Source: Euglena gracilis (Eukaryota > Euglenida > Euglenophyceae > Euglenales). From it: a stretch of 64,000 nucleotides of DNA. Location: positions 49,564,826 through 49,628,825 of the forward strand of contig CP154956.1 in the NCBI GenBank assembly GCA_039621445.1. The letters run 5' to 3'. A program made the translations under genes and the position numbers. Below are positions 11,490 through 24,600 of the stretch, piece by piece; positions within the stretch are counted from its first letter, which is position 1, and each line of letters opens with the position of its first letter. The notes beneath the pieces were generated by a model. That model was not told the DNA's origin. It ran no database searches and saw nothing but the letters and a program-made list of their open reading frames with translations.

Positions 11490-12645
11490 CCAAAAATCGC
11501 GTTGCAAAGCACTGGGGTGTGAAAAGGAGGGTGGGAAATTTCGGTGAAGGAATATGGCAGTTCGTTCATTCCGCAAGAGCAGCTGGTGGGCAGATGGACC
11601 ACATCATCCCCCCTCTGAACTTAGACCCGTTTTTTTTTTCTTCATTTGGATCCATTTCTGAAAATACGGGGGGGGGGCTAGTTTAGAAGTTCGGGGTATT
11701 TTTGGGGGGATGGGTTTCCCCCAAAATTTTGTGGTTTCGTTTTTTTTTAAGAAAAAGGTGTTCAAAAGAAGAGCATATCATCATAAGAAATGTTCCCAAA
11801 AATTTAGGATCAATCCCTAAAATTGACCCGCAAAAAGTGGGTACCCCCTGGGTGTGGATCTTGAAACAGATCCTACCGCTAAACCCGAATCTAACCGACG
11901 CCTTTCCTCTCCCTCCAGCCACCAGCCCTAAAGAAACCCCACCTTCATCAACCCATCTTTCTAACCCTCCCTGCTCCATTTGTTTTGTCTCATGTTTGTT
12001 TGTCTGTTTCTTCTTATGTATGAATCTTCTCACGACATTCAATTACCTTCCCAGAATCAGTTTGTATTTATCTGGTCATCTGATTGAGCCAATTTTATTC
12101 TTATTTTGAGGTGGACACATTTTCGAAGAAAGAAAGGAATTCAAAAGGTTTTTTGGCAAAAAAAAATTGAAGAAGCGGTATAGATTGAAGGTCCTGGCCA
12201 AGTTTGGGGAGTGATTGTTGTGTTTTTTTTGGCAGCTATGCTTTCTTTTTCGGTGTTTTTTGATTGTTTTCTGCTGTGGATGCAGGGGCAGGGTTTGATA
12301 TAAGGAGGGCGTACATGGTTTAGGTGGGGGGTCCCCCCACCCCCCCCCTCCTGGCCCGCAGGGGGGGGGGGGTCCGGACCCCCCCCCACCTGCCAGGGCC
12401 TCCCACCGGGACCCCAGCGGTGCCCAGCCTCCCCGTGGCGGGAGGGGGTCAACGTGCCAAAGGCGCGGCGAACCGGGCAAAATTTCTGGGAAGAGGTGGA
12501 TCTTCCCCACCTGCGCCATTTGGGACCCACATTCCCTTGGAAGAAAACGCCAACCACCCCTTGCCCCGACCCCTGCTCATGCGAGCAACCCACAGCTCAG
12601 ATTTGCAGCCCCCCCTTCCCCAGGCAGCCCCAAATCATAACTCAG
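11490..12645 (+). other. Non-coding stretch
   Basis: T- and C-rich intron-like DNA. A serine/threonine/proline-rich frame after CCCTCCAG at about 11918 (TSPKETPPSSTHLSNPP) could be an exon, but I cannot fix its ends. Confidence 0.3.
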
Positions 12646-15600
12646 GAACTTGACTTCCGCCTTGGGCGGGTCCAGTGCCTGGTGAGCGGAACTCCGAGTT
12701 CCCTGTTGGTATGCCCAACTCATGGCCTGCTCCCATGGGCATGGTCTCATCTCATGGCCTGCTCCCATGGGAACGGTCTCATCTCACGGCTTGCTCCCAT
12801 GGGCGCGGTCTCATTTCATGGCCTGCTCCCATGGGCACGGTCTCATCTCACTTTCATAGCCTGCTCCCATGGGCACGGTCTCATCTCGCTCTCATGGCCT
12901 GCTCCAATGGGCAAAGTCTCATCTCACTCTCATGGCCTGCTCCAATGGGCACGGTCTCATCTTACTCTCATGGCCTGCTCCAATGGGCACGGTCTCATCT
13001 CATCATTCCTGGCTGGCCCCCATGAGCCCTCCAAGTTCAAGTGTGCCCGGGCCCTGGGTGTGCCCCACGGAAGCTGGCCTGGCGGTCATGCTGGGTCTGC
13101 TGACCGTGGGCACTGCGCTTCAGCAGGGCAAAGCAAACCCAAACCCAAAACCCTGCCAGGGGGGTCCAGACCGACCCTGGGAGGGTACTCGGGATCCCCC
13201 CCAAAAGGGTCAATTTTTTCCTCCGGCGCTTTGCGCCGAAGATTTTTTACATTTTTGGCAAATTAGCTTTGGACCCAACACACACACAGAGAGAGATGGT
13301 CTGTGATTTGCCAGATCGCGGCTTCTGTACACAGACAACAGTCTGTAGGCAACGACGAGGTGAGTTCTCAGCAGCTGAACGTTCTGGGACAGCTTCTCAA
13401 AAGATGTCTCCACCAAGGCTCTCAAGACAGGTGTGGGGTCTCAAAACGATCCATACTTTTCTACCTTGGAATTCCATGCTGTTTTCATGGTCCGAAAAGG
13501 GGGTGAAACCTGACCCCCCCGTCCAGGTATCATGAGGGCTGCACAATAGGCATTTCTGGCTTATGCCTGTGAAATCTGAAAGATTTTCACAATTGCATCT
13601 GCTACCTAGTCACAGGAGGCCTCTGGGAGGTCGACCCCCCTCTCTCCAATCTGTGTTTCTGTTTGCGAAGTGTGTGTACGTCCGTTACCTAAATCTGCTA
13701 CCAAAGTGTATGTCCAAAGTTCCTTTTTTTCCCTTTCGCCGCGGAAAAAGCGTTGGAGTAACAAAACAGTTTATCCCAATTCCTCTATGCTAGTGCAAAT
13801 CACAAGGGAAGGCGCTGTGAAATGATTTTCCTTCACAGTCTGGTTCCAAGAGTTTTTCTCTCTTGAGTGAACACTTCATGAACTTTCAAAACTTACAATA
13901 AGAATACCACCTGTGAGAAGAAAAGGTCCCGCAGGCACGTCTGATACGTGTCGCTAAATCTCATAAGATCTGCCACGCTCGTCAGGCTACACAGCCGTCA
14001 GATTGTGACAGATCAAGACTCTGAAGATTTCCCACAGATCTGGGATAGTGCCTCGTACACCATTTGATCAGGAAAATTCTGGCATGTGAAAATGTACAAA
14101 ATAAGACCATTGAGGATTTCTTGGCAGAAATTCTGTGGTTGACTGGTGGTGAGAATCGTGTTGAGCCGTGAAACAAGGTACAGGCACTGTTCCTGGTCTC
14201 TAGTCAACCTATAAACACTGCTACATATACCGATGCATCATTTCTGTTCCCTGTTTCACTGTTTCTCTTCGTGAATATTTGGTTATTTGCCTTTTTGTAC
14301 CCATCTAAAAAGATGCAAAACACAGGCCCCGACCCTCAATTTGATTACAAGAAGGTGGCGGTGATTGGAACGGTTCAAAGAAATTAGTTCCAATTCCAGG
14401 CCCCCCAAGAAGCAACCACAACAAAACTCATTGAACCAGTGGTTATATTCACAAGGCGACACGCCTTTGTTGTTGCAAGGGCGCAATGAGCCTTCTTCAT
14501 CATCATTGTCACTAGTTGTCCGTGATGCAGGAGGTAAAATTCCTTCGTCCATCCGGATTTACCCATCTTTGATGCAGTGAGTGATGAACCCCTATCCCAA
14601 TTGCACTTGGTGACCCGTGTTACCCATGAACAAGGTGAGGGGTATTTGCTCTTTGCTCTGTTCAAACCCAAAATATCCACGGTGGAAGCACTGGACTGCC
14701 ATTTGAGTGAAATTTGGTGGAAACACCGTGCTTTTTCCACAGCCCCCCTCCTCAATTGCCACCTCCCACACCAATCCGTGCCTTGCCGGTATTTCCCTCG
14801 GAAAACGAGATTTTCCCTCTATTGCCATGGAACCCAGATATGTGTCTGGTTGTACCGGAAATCTCTGGTACCGTTTCCGTTTTGGAGGATCATGTGGATG
14901 ATTTGAGGGATAAGCGCACTCCTGGAGATGTTTTTCTGTATTCTCGGTCAACTTTCAGTGGATCACCCGCTGGATAAAAAAAAATTGCACGTCCACCAAT
15001 ATTTTCGCAAGGTGCGACCATGCTCAAAAAAGTGTTGCAGTTCGATGAGGGCAACCAAAGGGTTGTTTTCACCAAACTGGAATTTTTCTGGAATTATTTG
15101 CAGGAGATCAGCAAATATTGTGAGCACAATTTTTTAAATGCGGGAAAAAACCTTTAGAATTTTCCAGAAAGTGTTGATAGTATTTTCCGCACCCAACTCC
15201 ACAAAATTTCTAACAAATGAGTGAAACACTGCTTGCAGCGTTAGCGCGGAAAGATTCCAAGTTTCTGCATGTGCAAGATGGAATGAACCATCTTTTTGCC
15301 CAAGTGCAACCCTGTTTAACATCGCTACTGCAATTGCCGCAACAGTTACACGCTCAAAATGCCACCCCCAAAATGCCAGAAATCGGTATTTTTGCCGCCT
15401 TCGAGCATTTTGCCACACCTACTACCTCTGTCCAAGAAGAACAACAAATGTTTTTGCATTTGTGCTCGGAAATAGAGCATTTGAAGCAATTTCAAGCAAA
15501 AGTGCATTAAAATGTTGTTCCCGCACGCAAGTTCAGCTATTGGAGGAGCTAATTTCATATTTGGAGCAGAAATCTTGCTATTGCGCCGCAAAATCAGGAT

Positions 15601-18600
15601 GCGATGACCTTCCTGGACGCGAAAATCGTGGAGTGAGCACGATGTTTGGATTTCACGCACCAGCAGCTGCAAACAGACATTGGCGGTATTAATGCCACCG
15701 TTAAATGCTGCGGTTTGTATTCAAAATGTGCCTAAATTGCGTTCTCAAACTGCCTTTTTTGGAGTAGGAGACCCACCAGACACCCTACACTTGGTCCAAC
15801 CAACCGCGAAAAAGCGGATTGTACCCCCATTTCACTTGCCCACAACACCAACCCACTTTTCCGAGGATATATTTCTGATGAGAAAATTGGACCACCGCTC
15901 AAAAATTCGAGTCTCCACCAACAAATTTGATATCCCAACCTTGTGCGCGGAATGAGCCAAACCCCCACCTGATATTGGTCACACGTCACATTCAAGATTT
16001 TACCAACCAATGGGTTCTCGAATGCCAGACGACCCATCATGTTTTTCGCCGGAAACCTGCCCCCCTGGGACACTCTCACCACATTTTTCGCACAAAGTTC
16101 AGGAAAATCGTGCCCTACGCACACTTGATGCTACACTTGGAGCGAAAAATCCGCCAAGAAATGTGTTTGGTGTTAGGAATCGCCCGGGCCCAACCACCTT
16201 GAATAGCACCAAGGGTCAACGACCACGAGTTACTCAAAGAGGCTTTAAAGGCACCATCGCAATCGTGAACAAGGTGAAGCCCCAATGGGACGGGTCTACA
16301 ACCACACGGAGGCTACCCCATCTCAATTTTAACTCCTTGATCAGAGTTTCCAGGAAATGGGGGTGTTACAGGCCTCTGTGTGTCCTGCCACTTGGGGATT
16401 ACCAGACCATTGTAGGTCCTGGGTCCTGGGGGCCTGGGGCATTTTCATCCTTTGCTGCCTTTCCAGTTTGCGGGTCTGGGGCATCTCCAGGAGGGCTTGC
16501 CACCTCCTCTTCCTTTGCTAACATTCCATCTCGGCCTTCCACGTCCAAATCCTCCTCTGAATCGGGCCCCTCTATATTCTGTGGGAGGACAAAGATACGA
16601 CTCCCTTTTGGGGGAACAGCAGTGGGTTGTAAAAGCTTTCTGTTGTGAAACACAGGAAAATTTCTGCAGGACAGTGGTGGGAGGGGACCTGATGCAGAAT
16701 TGATGTTCCGTTATTCTGCTTGCAATCTCAGATCATCACTTGAAAACAATCGAGGGCCCTCCATCACAACGCTCCCCGGGAGGGACATGCGTTTTCGCTC
16801 CTGCAGTACGAGCTTCTCAAACCCCAGAAGGAGGCCGATCAGGTGCTGGGGCAGGTGCTTCATCACCTTGTGGTCCTTAGCTGTGGGGTTCAGACCCTGG
16901 TGTATCAGGGGGTAAACATGCTGCAGCTCCAGCAACTTCTGCTGCACTTGACGTAGCACTCTGTCCGCCTGTCGAGCGCTGTCCTGGCGATGGTTATTCA
17001 GCTCCGCCTCAACCTTGACTCCATCCCAACGAGGGCAGCCCTCCAACAGGGCTCTGTTGTTAATTTGTAACAGACCTTCTGAAAAACGGTGATATATGGC
17101 CGCCAGGTCGGCCGGTAGAGGCACCTCTGCTGGCTCCTGTGCCAGCGGGCCGTTCCTCCTCGTCTGCAGAATGTATATCCTCGTCCATCGCGGCCCCTTC
17201 CGCGCCCGACACCAACCGCCTGTCCGCCGCCGCCGCCCCAACTTCTGCAGCCGCTGCTGGTGGTAGAGCTCGTCCAGCTGCCGCTCTCCACACCCACAGC
17301 TTAAACGCCACTTCGGCTTTGGCGGTCCGTCATCTCGAAGTGTGTGCCGACTCACGGGCTCCTCACTTTGCCCTTGTGAGGCCATGCCTTGTTCTGGTGC
17401 GCTGGGTTAGGAGGTTCCGCTTAGTGCCTTTTTTGCCGGAGTTGGCTGATTCTTAATTTTCCCTTCGTGACCCAGAAGAAAGGAAGTGAATTGCAACAAA
17501 AAACCAAAAAGAACAAGAAGAAGTCAATATCCATTCAATATCCAGAAATACACAAACCAGTAGAATATCCATTCATCAAACAAGTTTCAGTTTCCAATTT
17601 GACTTAAACGAACCATGACAAATCAAAGAAATTGGAATTATGCTGTCGGCGTGAACTACCTGGAGCAGCAGTGGTGGAAACAGCTGGAGAACCTGTAGAT
17701 GCGGTCGACATGCGTCCAACTGTTGCCGCCCCCCCCCCCCCAGATCCCCAAACCAGAAAATTCCTAGCAGAAATCCTCCCCCACTGTCCGCCACGGCCTG
17801 TGGACCACAGTGGCCAGAAAGGCCACAAGATGCAGGGAACCCCCAGCCCACTACGGGCAGAAAAGCCTTTGCATTGGAGCCCGATCAAGCAACAAGATGT
17901 GACAGAAGAATCTCAAAAGATGCCAAAGGCTGGTCCCACAGACAGAATCCCAACAGAAGTGGCGAAGATGGAATCAAGGCCAAGGTGGGGGCTAGCCCCA
18001 CAAGCAGCTCCCATCATGAAGGCGCAAAAAAGGTCTGTCAACCCCCCCAATTCATCTAATACAAAAGCCCCTTCTAAGGGGAAGAGTGGGTGGCACAACA
18101 GCCCCCACAGATTTCAACTGGGCATGGACAGAAGCCAGTATTCTCAGCCCTAGCCACGGAGGCCAGAATTATGTGCAAAGAGGCTTGAGCCACAGTGCCC
18201 GACCTACACAAGCCGCCCAGAAGCTGAGGAGCCGCCCCCCAGGGGCTTTACATTTGTATCATTATGCCAAGCCCCAGGAGGAAAAGGGACCCACAGTGGC
18301 CCTTCCGGAGAAATTGGGGGGAGAGGAAGGCTCCCCACCAGCATTTGCTCAATCGACGAATCCTCCAGTCAAATGAAACCAGGGGGGAACTCACAGAAGC
18401 CAACCTATTTTATGGAAACCAAACGCATCATCTTCAAGGATGCCAGATAGGCAAAACAGGGGCAGTAAGCCCTATGGTATGTATTCCAACTCTTTTTCCA
18501 AGGGCTCAAGCCCCAGGTGCCCTAGGGGTAAAATGTCCAGCACCCCTAACCCAGCGCCCCCAAAATTATCTAATTCAGGAAATGAATTAAATGGAAGAAA

Positions 18601-21600
18601 AGTGTGGAGACACCTGCCTGCACCAGAGACTTCAAAAAAACCTAAAATGGTGGCAGAAAAATCCCCCCCCCCCTCAACCTGTCAGCTAATCAAAAATGGC
18701 ATCCAACCTCCGTGGGTAAGACCCCCAAAATTGTCCACCCACCCAAAAATGAGAGCCAATATGGCCCTGAAACAGGCAGAAAAATTCTGCTGGAATACAA
18801 GAAAACCCGTTCAATCAAAGGGTGGGGGATTCAGACACCCAACATTTAATCCCGTGGTTTTGAATTTGCAAACCAGAATGGGAAACGACAAAATGGAGAA
18901 TGATCAGAGACTGCAGGGAGTTAAACTAACACTTTAGAGTGCAAACGTTCAAGCTGGATCACATCCAGCACATTTTTCTAGTCCTGCCACTGGGCAGCAA
19001 AAATGGATTTAAAAGACGCTTATTTTCACATCCCAGTGTGTCAGGCCCTAAGGTGATTTTTTAGACATCATGTGGGGGGGACAACCCTGGGAGTTCCAGG
19101 CAGGCTGTTTTGACCTGAACATCATGAAAAAATTCGACAAGCTGTAGAGAAAAAGGGGAAACCAAGTATTTATATACCTGGACAACATTTTACTGGTGGC
19201 CCCCACTCGAAATATTTTGCAAAATAGTCTCAACACAGTGGTGAGAGATTTACTGAAATCAGGATTAAAAGTAAATGTCAAAAATAAACTCAGCAACCCA
19301 CCCAAGTTGTAAATAATATTGGGTTTCAACTGAACTTTCAAGAAAAAAAATTGCACGTGCCCCCTCGAAAAATCAAGACCTTAAAAAAGGAGCTGGGAAA
19401 GATTGTCAAGAATTATTACATGTAAAAAAGGCAACTGGCTGCAATTTTGGGCCAAATAAGGTGCAATCTTATGGCGCTGTCCTTTTTAAGGGCTATTACA
19501 GATTCCCTGGAACATTTTTGGGTTGCAAACTCTGCAGCCCCCTGGGATCCAAAACATCCCATTTCCCAGCATATAAAACACAGCTAAGGGAAATCAAATT
19601 CTGCTAGATCCCTGGGGGGAAGACCCTTCCCCCAAAGTGCAACAAGGGAGTAGCACCAAGACAGCAGCACACATGCCTGGGGGGGGCTTGCTCACCAATA
19701 CAGGACAAATCGTGCATGAATTGTGGAGGGAAAAGTCCACTTTTACCATAAATGAGAAAGAGTTAAGTGCAGCAATAGCACTGTAAAAAGTTTCAGCAAG
19801 CCAGAAGGGACAGTGTCCCTTTCAGTGGACAACCATGTAGTCTTTTATTACCTGACAAAAAAAGGGGGTGCAGAAAAGACCCATTCAATTCAATGCTAAG
19901 ACCATTTTTCAGATGGTGCATGGAGAGAAACATCAATCTCCAAGTAAAATGGGTCTCCTCAAAAGACTGCCTTGCAGACCTCACAAGCAGGTAGGAAATG
20001 GACAGGGGGGATTACTCCCTGGACCCCCAGCTCTTCCAATGGCTGAAACAGCAGTTCAAAGATTTTATAAATCTGGAAACATATTTATTTGCCTCCCCAG
20101 GCGACAAAAAAATTATTACACAGTTTGTAGCCAGGTGGCTCCACTGGGAAGCTTCAGGGGTGGATGCATTGCAATGCCCACTGGACAATTAGGGGGGATT
20201 ATATGCGAACCCCCCATGGTCAATAATTCAACATTTTCTGCCCAGACTGAAACTGTTCCCACACACCAAAGTTTTGATGGTCACCCCCTACTGGTATTCA
20301 GCCTCATGGTTGCCCCAGTTAATAAAGATGGAAGTTTCAGGGACCCTGCCTGAAAATCACCACCTACAACGGCATGTTCACCAACTGCATGGAGGAAAAA
20401 ATGTTCCCCCCCCAGACGGCCACTTCTTTGCATTATTTACTCGGGCAAATTTTGGAAGGCAAACAAGTACAAAATCAAACCATTGAAGATGTCCTGGGGA
20501 GTTATCCCAGTTTAAAGCGCTATCAAAGTGCGTTCACACTTTTATGGGTCATTTCAGAGAAAATTTGGGTACCTTCCCCTCAAGCCACCACAGACCAAGT
20601 GGCTGACGCTTTAACACAACTATTCCAATTTTCCAAGGCTCACGCCCGTAATGCATACAGTGCTATGATTTTGATCCCAGGGTTTGGTGGATTGAGATTC
20701 CATTCTCAATTTTTTGTCCCGTACAAAAAGAATTGGAACCAAATTCTTGAAACGTATGGGGCATTTTGGGATCCTCCCAATCCTCCTGGGGCTGGCCAAA
20801 GCCCCCTTTCCCTCTGATATACTTACATTGCGTACACAACTCATTTTTTGCTCCCGAGTCCTCTGTTTGTACAGATCTTCTTATTTGGTACAAGTCAAAC
20901 GTACAACAGTGTGTTGTGCAGGTCAACCTACATCAAAATTAGGCGTAAAGGCCAGAAGTTCCACAAGTGGCAGAGGGTTGTGTCAATACCCCACTGTCCC
21001 CAAATAAGTCATTTTCATTTAACGATGTCTTATGTGGCTGCAACACGTTTATTCGTCAGACCTGGGGGTCCCCTTTCAATTTCACCAAAACCCCCCTAAA
21101 AAGCCATCAGTGCAAATGTTTCCAAATGTTCAGTGTGAAAATGTTTCCACACACAAAAGTTTTGGTGGTTACCCCCTACTGGGATTCAGCCACCTGGTGG
21201 ACCCAGTTGATAAAAATGAAAGTGCCAGGGGCCCCCTGCCTGAAAATCACCCCTTACAAGGGTATGTTCACCAATTGCATGGGGAAAAAGTGCCACCCAC
21301 CAGGTGGCCCCTTCTTTGCATGATTTGCTCGGAGAAATTTGGGAAGGGAAAAAAATACAAAAACAGACCATTGACGATTTCCTGGGAAGAAACCTCAGTA
21401 TAAAGCGTTATCAAAAAGCTTTTACGCTTTTATGGGTGATCCTGGAGAAAATGGGGGTACCCCCCCCTAAGACCACCACTGACCAAGTGGTTGATGCTTT
21501 AATACAACTTTTTCAATTTTCAAGGGCACAGGCCCGTAATGCATACACTGCTATGCTTTTCATCCCTGGCTTTGGTGGCCTGAAGTTCCATGACATCTTA

Positions 21601-24600
21601 GCCCCTTATAAAAGGCTTTGGAACCAAAACCTGGAGAAATATGGTGCATTTTGGGATCCCCTCCCAATCCTCCTGGGGCTGTCACAGTCCCCTCTGCCCA
21701 CTGATATTTGCAAATTACGTACACAACTCATATTTTGCTGCAGAACCCTCTGTTTGTGCAGAAGGTCAGATTTGGCACAGGTCCAAAGAACCACCAGTGT
21801 GTTGGGTGGGGCACCCTAAAATCAAAATCAAACGTAAAGGTAAAAAAATACATAAATGGGAGAGGGTTGTGTCCATTCCTCAATGTCCCCAAATAAGTAT
21901 CTTTCATTTAATGATGTCTTATGTGGCAGCAACACCTTTCTTTGTGAAACCTGGGGGCATCTTTTAATTTAGTTAAAACCCCCCTATAAAGCCACAGATG
22001 CTGATACAGTTGCTTCCATTAAAAAAACCTTTTCAACCCAATATGCGGTTACCCCCCAGGTTTGGGCGCCCCACTCCACCAGAGGGCAGGGGTTGGTTTG
22101 CTAAAAAAAAAATAGGCCTTTCTGCCCAAGAAGTGTGCGAAATTGGGCAGTGGAAGAGGGTGGCGGCTTTTACAGCCAATTATCAAAGATTAGGGGCCCA
22201 AGGTACTTTGGAGAACGCCCTGTCCCCCCTTTTTTCAGTGCACAATCTGGCCTCAAAATGGCAAAGTGCGGAGCCCGAGGTGTCTCGTACTCCCTCGAGG
22301 CCAGCTGTCCAGGGAGGAAGGGCACCGAGGGCGAAGAACAAAGACATTGTGAGCCCGACCCCCCCCCCCACGCATTTCAGGAAATTTGTGCCCTCGGTCT
22401 GAGAATGGGGGCCAGGGGGGGAGAAGGGGGGGACCCCCCCAAGGGGCAGAAGCCACGTCTCGGACTCCGGTGAAGAATGATCCAGGAGGAAGGGACAGCG
22501 AAGGCGGAGCACAAGACAACAGTGAGGTCCTGCTCTTCTCCAGTTGTTGTCCAGTTTGAAGGGGTGTGGGGAAAAATGCTGGTTCAGCTGGCGACAGTGG
22601 CTGATTACACGATGTTTTCCCCCCTGAGGCTCTTTTTTGGAGATTACAAACCAAGGGATGGTGTGTTGGGTACCTTCCCAGGGGACTGGTTTTATGGCTC
22701 CTGCCTGAAAATAGTCTTGTAAAATACTTTTTGCCTTTTGTATTTCCACCTTTGATTTTGGTATGTAACATGTGCTGAGTGGACTTGCCTTTCCCTTTGG
22801 GGCCAGACCGCCATGGTCTCGGTTGCCAATTTTTTGGCCATTGCTTGAACTTCCACCCTTTTCCACCTGTGGGGGTGGGAAAATGCCACATGGGGAACTC
22901 ACCCCTGAAGGGGGATTTGATACCCTCTTTGTTGATGCCAGCTTGGGCTTTGGCCACTTTGATGTCTTCAGGGGTGAACAGGCCATTTCCTGGCTGTATG
23001 GTCTGAGGGATGCTCCTCCTCTTCCTCACCTTGACAATGTCTCCTTCACAGGCAGCCACGTAGGCGAATATTTGTTGGCTCAAACCCAATACGTCTTCAG
23101 GGGCTCCTTGTAAGGTGCAGTGCAGCGCTGCCAAGATACGCAGTATATTCAAGAACTTTTGCTGGACTGCACGCAGGGTGCGGTCATACCCACTCTTACC
23201 GTCTTGACGGTGGTTGTTTTCTCCGCTTTGGGCTTCAGGGTCTTCCAGGTGGGTATCTGTTCCAGCAAACTTCGTACGTCCAACCGTAAGTCCCCAGACT
23301 GTACCTGTGTCCATATCCTCTCCAGGTCCCCCGGCAGTGCCTCCTCGGCCGTCTGCCAGGGGAAGTCCTGGGCTTCCTCCGCCGCGCGCGCCGCCTGAGC
23401 TTCCGTACGGCAAGGGCCCATTGGGTTGTATCCCACCCTTCTCCAGTCCACTTCTGACCTGAACCAATAGTGGCCATCACGGCGGTAGCGTCGGCATCTC
23501 GCAAGAAAGCTGTTGTCAGCGATTCTTGTAAGAAAATGTTGCTCCACGCCGCTTCGAAGGCCTCTTTGTCGGTCTCGTCTAGCAGGTGCGAAATTTGCAT
23601 GATCAGCTTGAACGAATGGTTGCAGCTCCGTGCCAAAAGGACGATTATGATCCGCCTACTCCGGCAAAGAAAAGCAGCAAGAAACACCACAACCAACACA
23701 AAAAACACAAGCAACAGCCGGAAAGAAGAGCAGGACCTCACTGGGGTCTTTTTCGGAGCCGGAGCTGTCGTCACGTCGGAGAAGCATCAGCAGCAAACGC
23801 CGGCGAGGCGGCACTAAGCGGGACCTCCGAGCCAAGCGGACAAAAGCAATCACAACAGACCGCCGGCGAGCAAGGCATGGCCTCGAAGTGTCTTTGTGCT
23901 TCGCCCCCGGTGTCCCTCCCTTGTCGGCTTCCCTCTGGGGAGTACGAAAAAAGGCACGAGGGAGGAGAGAAGCCTAACCACGTCAAACACAAAGGCAGCT
24001 GACAAAAAGGCATGCCCTCGCATAGGGAAGTGCGGAGCTCGAGGCGTCGTGCTTGGGCCTTGGCGTCTCTTCCTCCCACTTCTGTTTCCCCCCCGGGGGA
24101 GTACTATTGGTAAGTGTGGACACGCCACCTTTAATCACGAAAGTATTTTTGGCCGAACGTGGGGTATCCCCAAGGTGTGGGTACCACACCCGACCAGCGG
24201 GGCAGGAGTGCGCTCGCTCGAAATTGGGCCTTTCGTCAAAGAAGGTTTTTTGAAATTGCCCAATGGACGAGGTGGTGGCTATTTCAGCTCCCAAAGACTG
24301 GGCACCCAAGGTGGTTTAGAAAACGCCCCTGCTCCACTAATTCAAAGATTTTGCCTAACTAGGGCAAAATGTGGAGCCGGAGGTGCCTCGTACTCCCTCG
24401 AGGAAACGCACCCCATCTGAAACTAAGCTGGGCCAAAATCGGAGGAGTGACCAAAATGTACAGCTTTTTTTCTCAAAAAAAGCATCTGGCAACCTTCCCC
24501 GAACCAAATTCAAAAAAATTACGGCATGCTGGGGCAAAATACTTTTAACATCGCGGAGGTGCTGCTGGCCGTGTGGCTGGAGAAACTGTGGGCCCCTCGT

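Noticed and set aside
12454-13266. 270-codon + frame with repeated GLLPWARSHL-type peptides
   Set aside because: The repeats are explained by the 33-bp minisatellite, whose unit lengths are not all multiples of three, and real splice sites cut across the frame.
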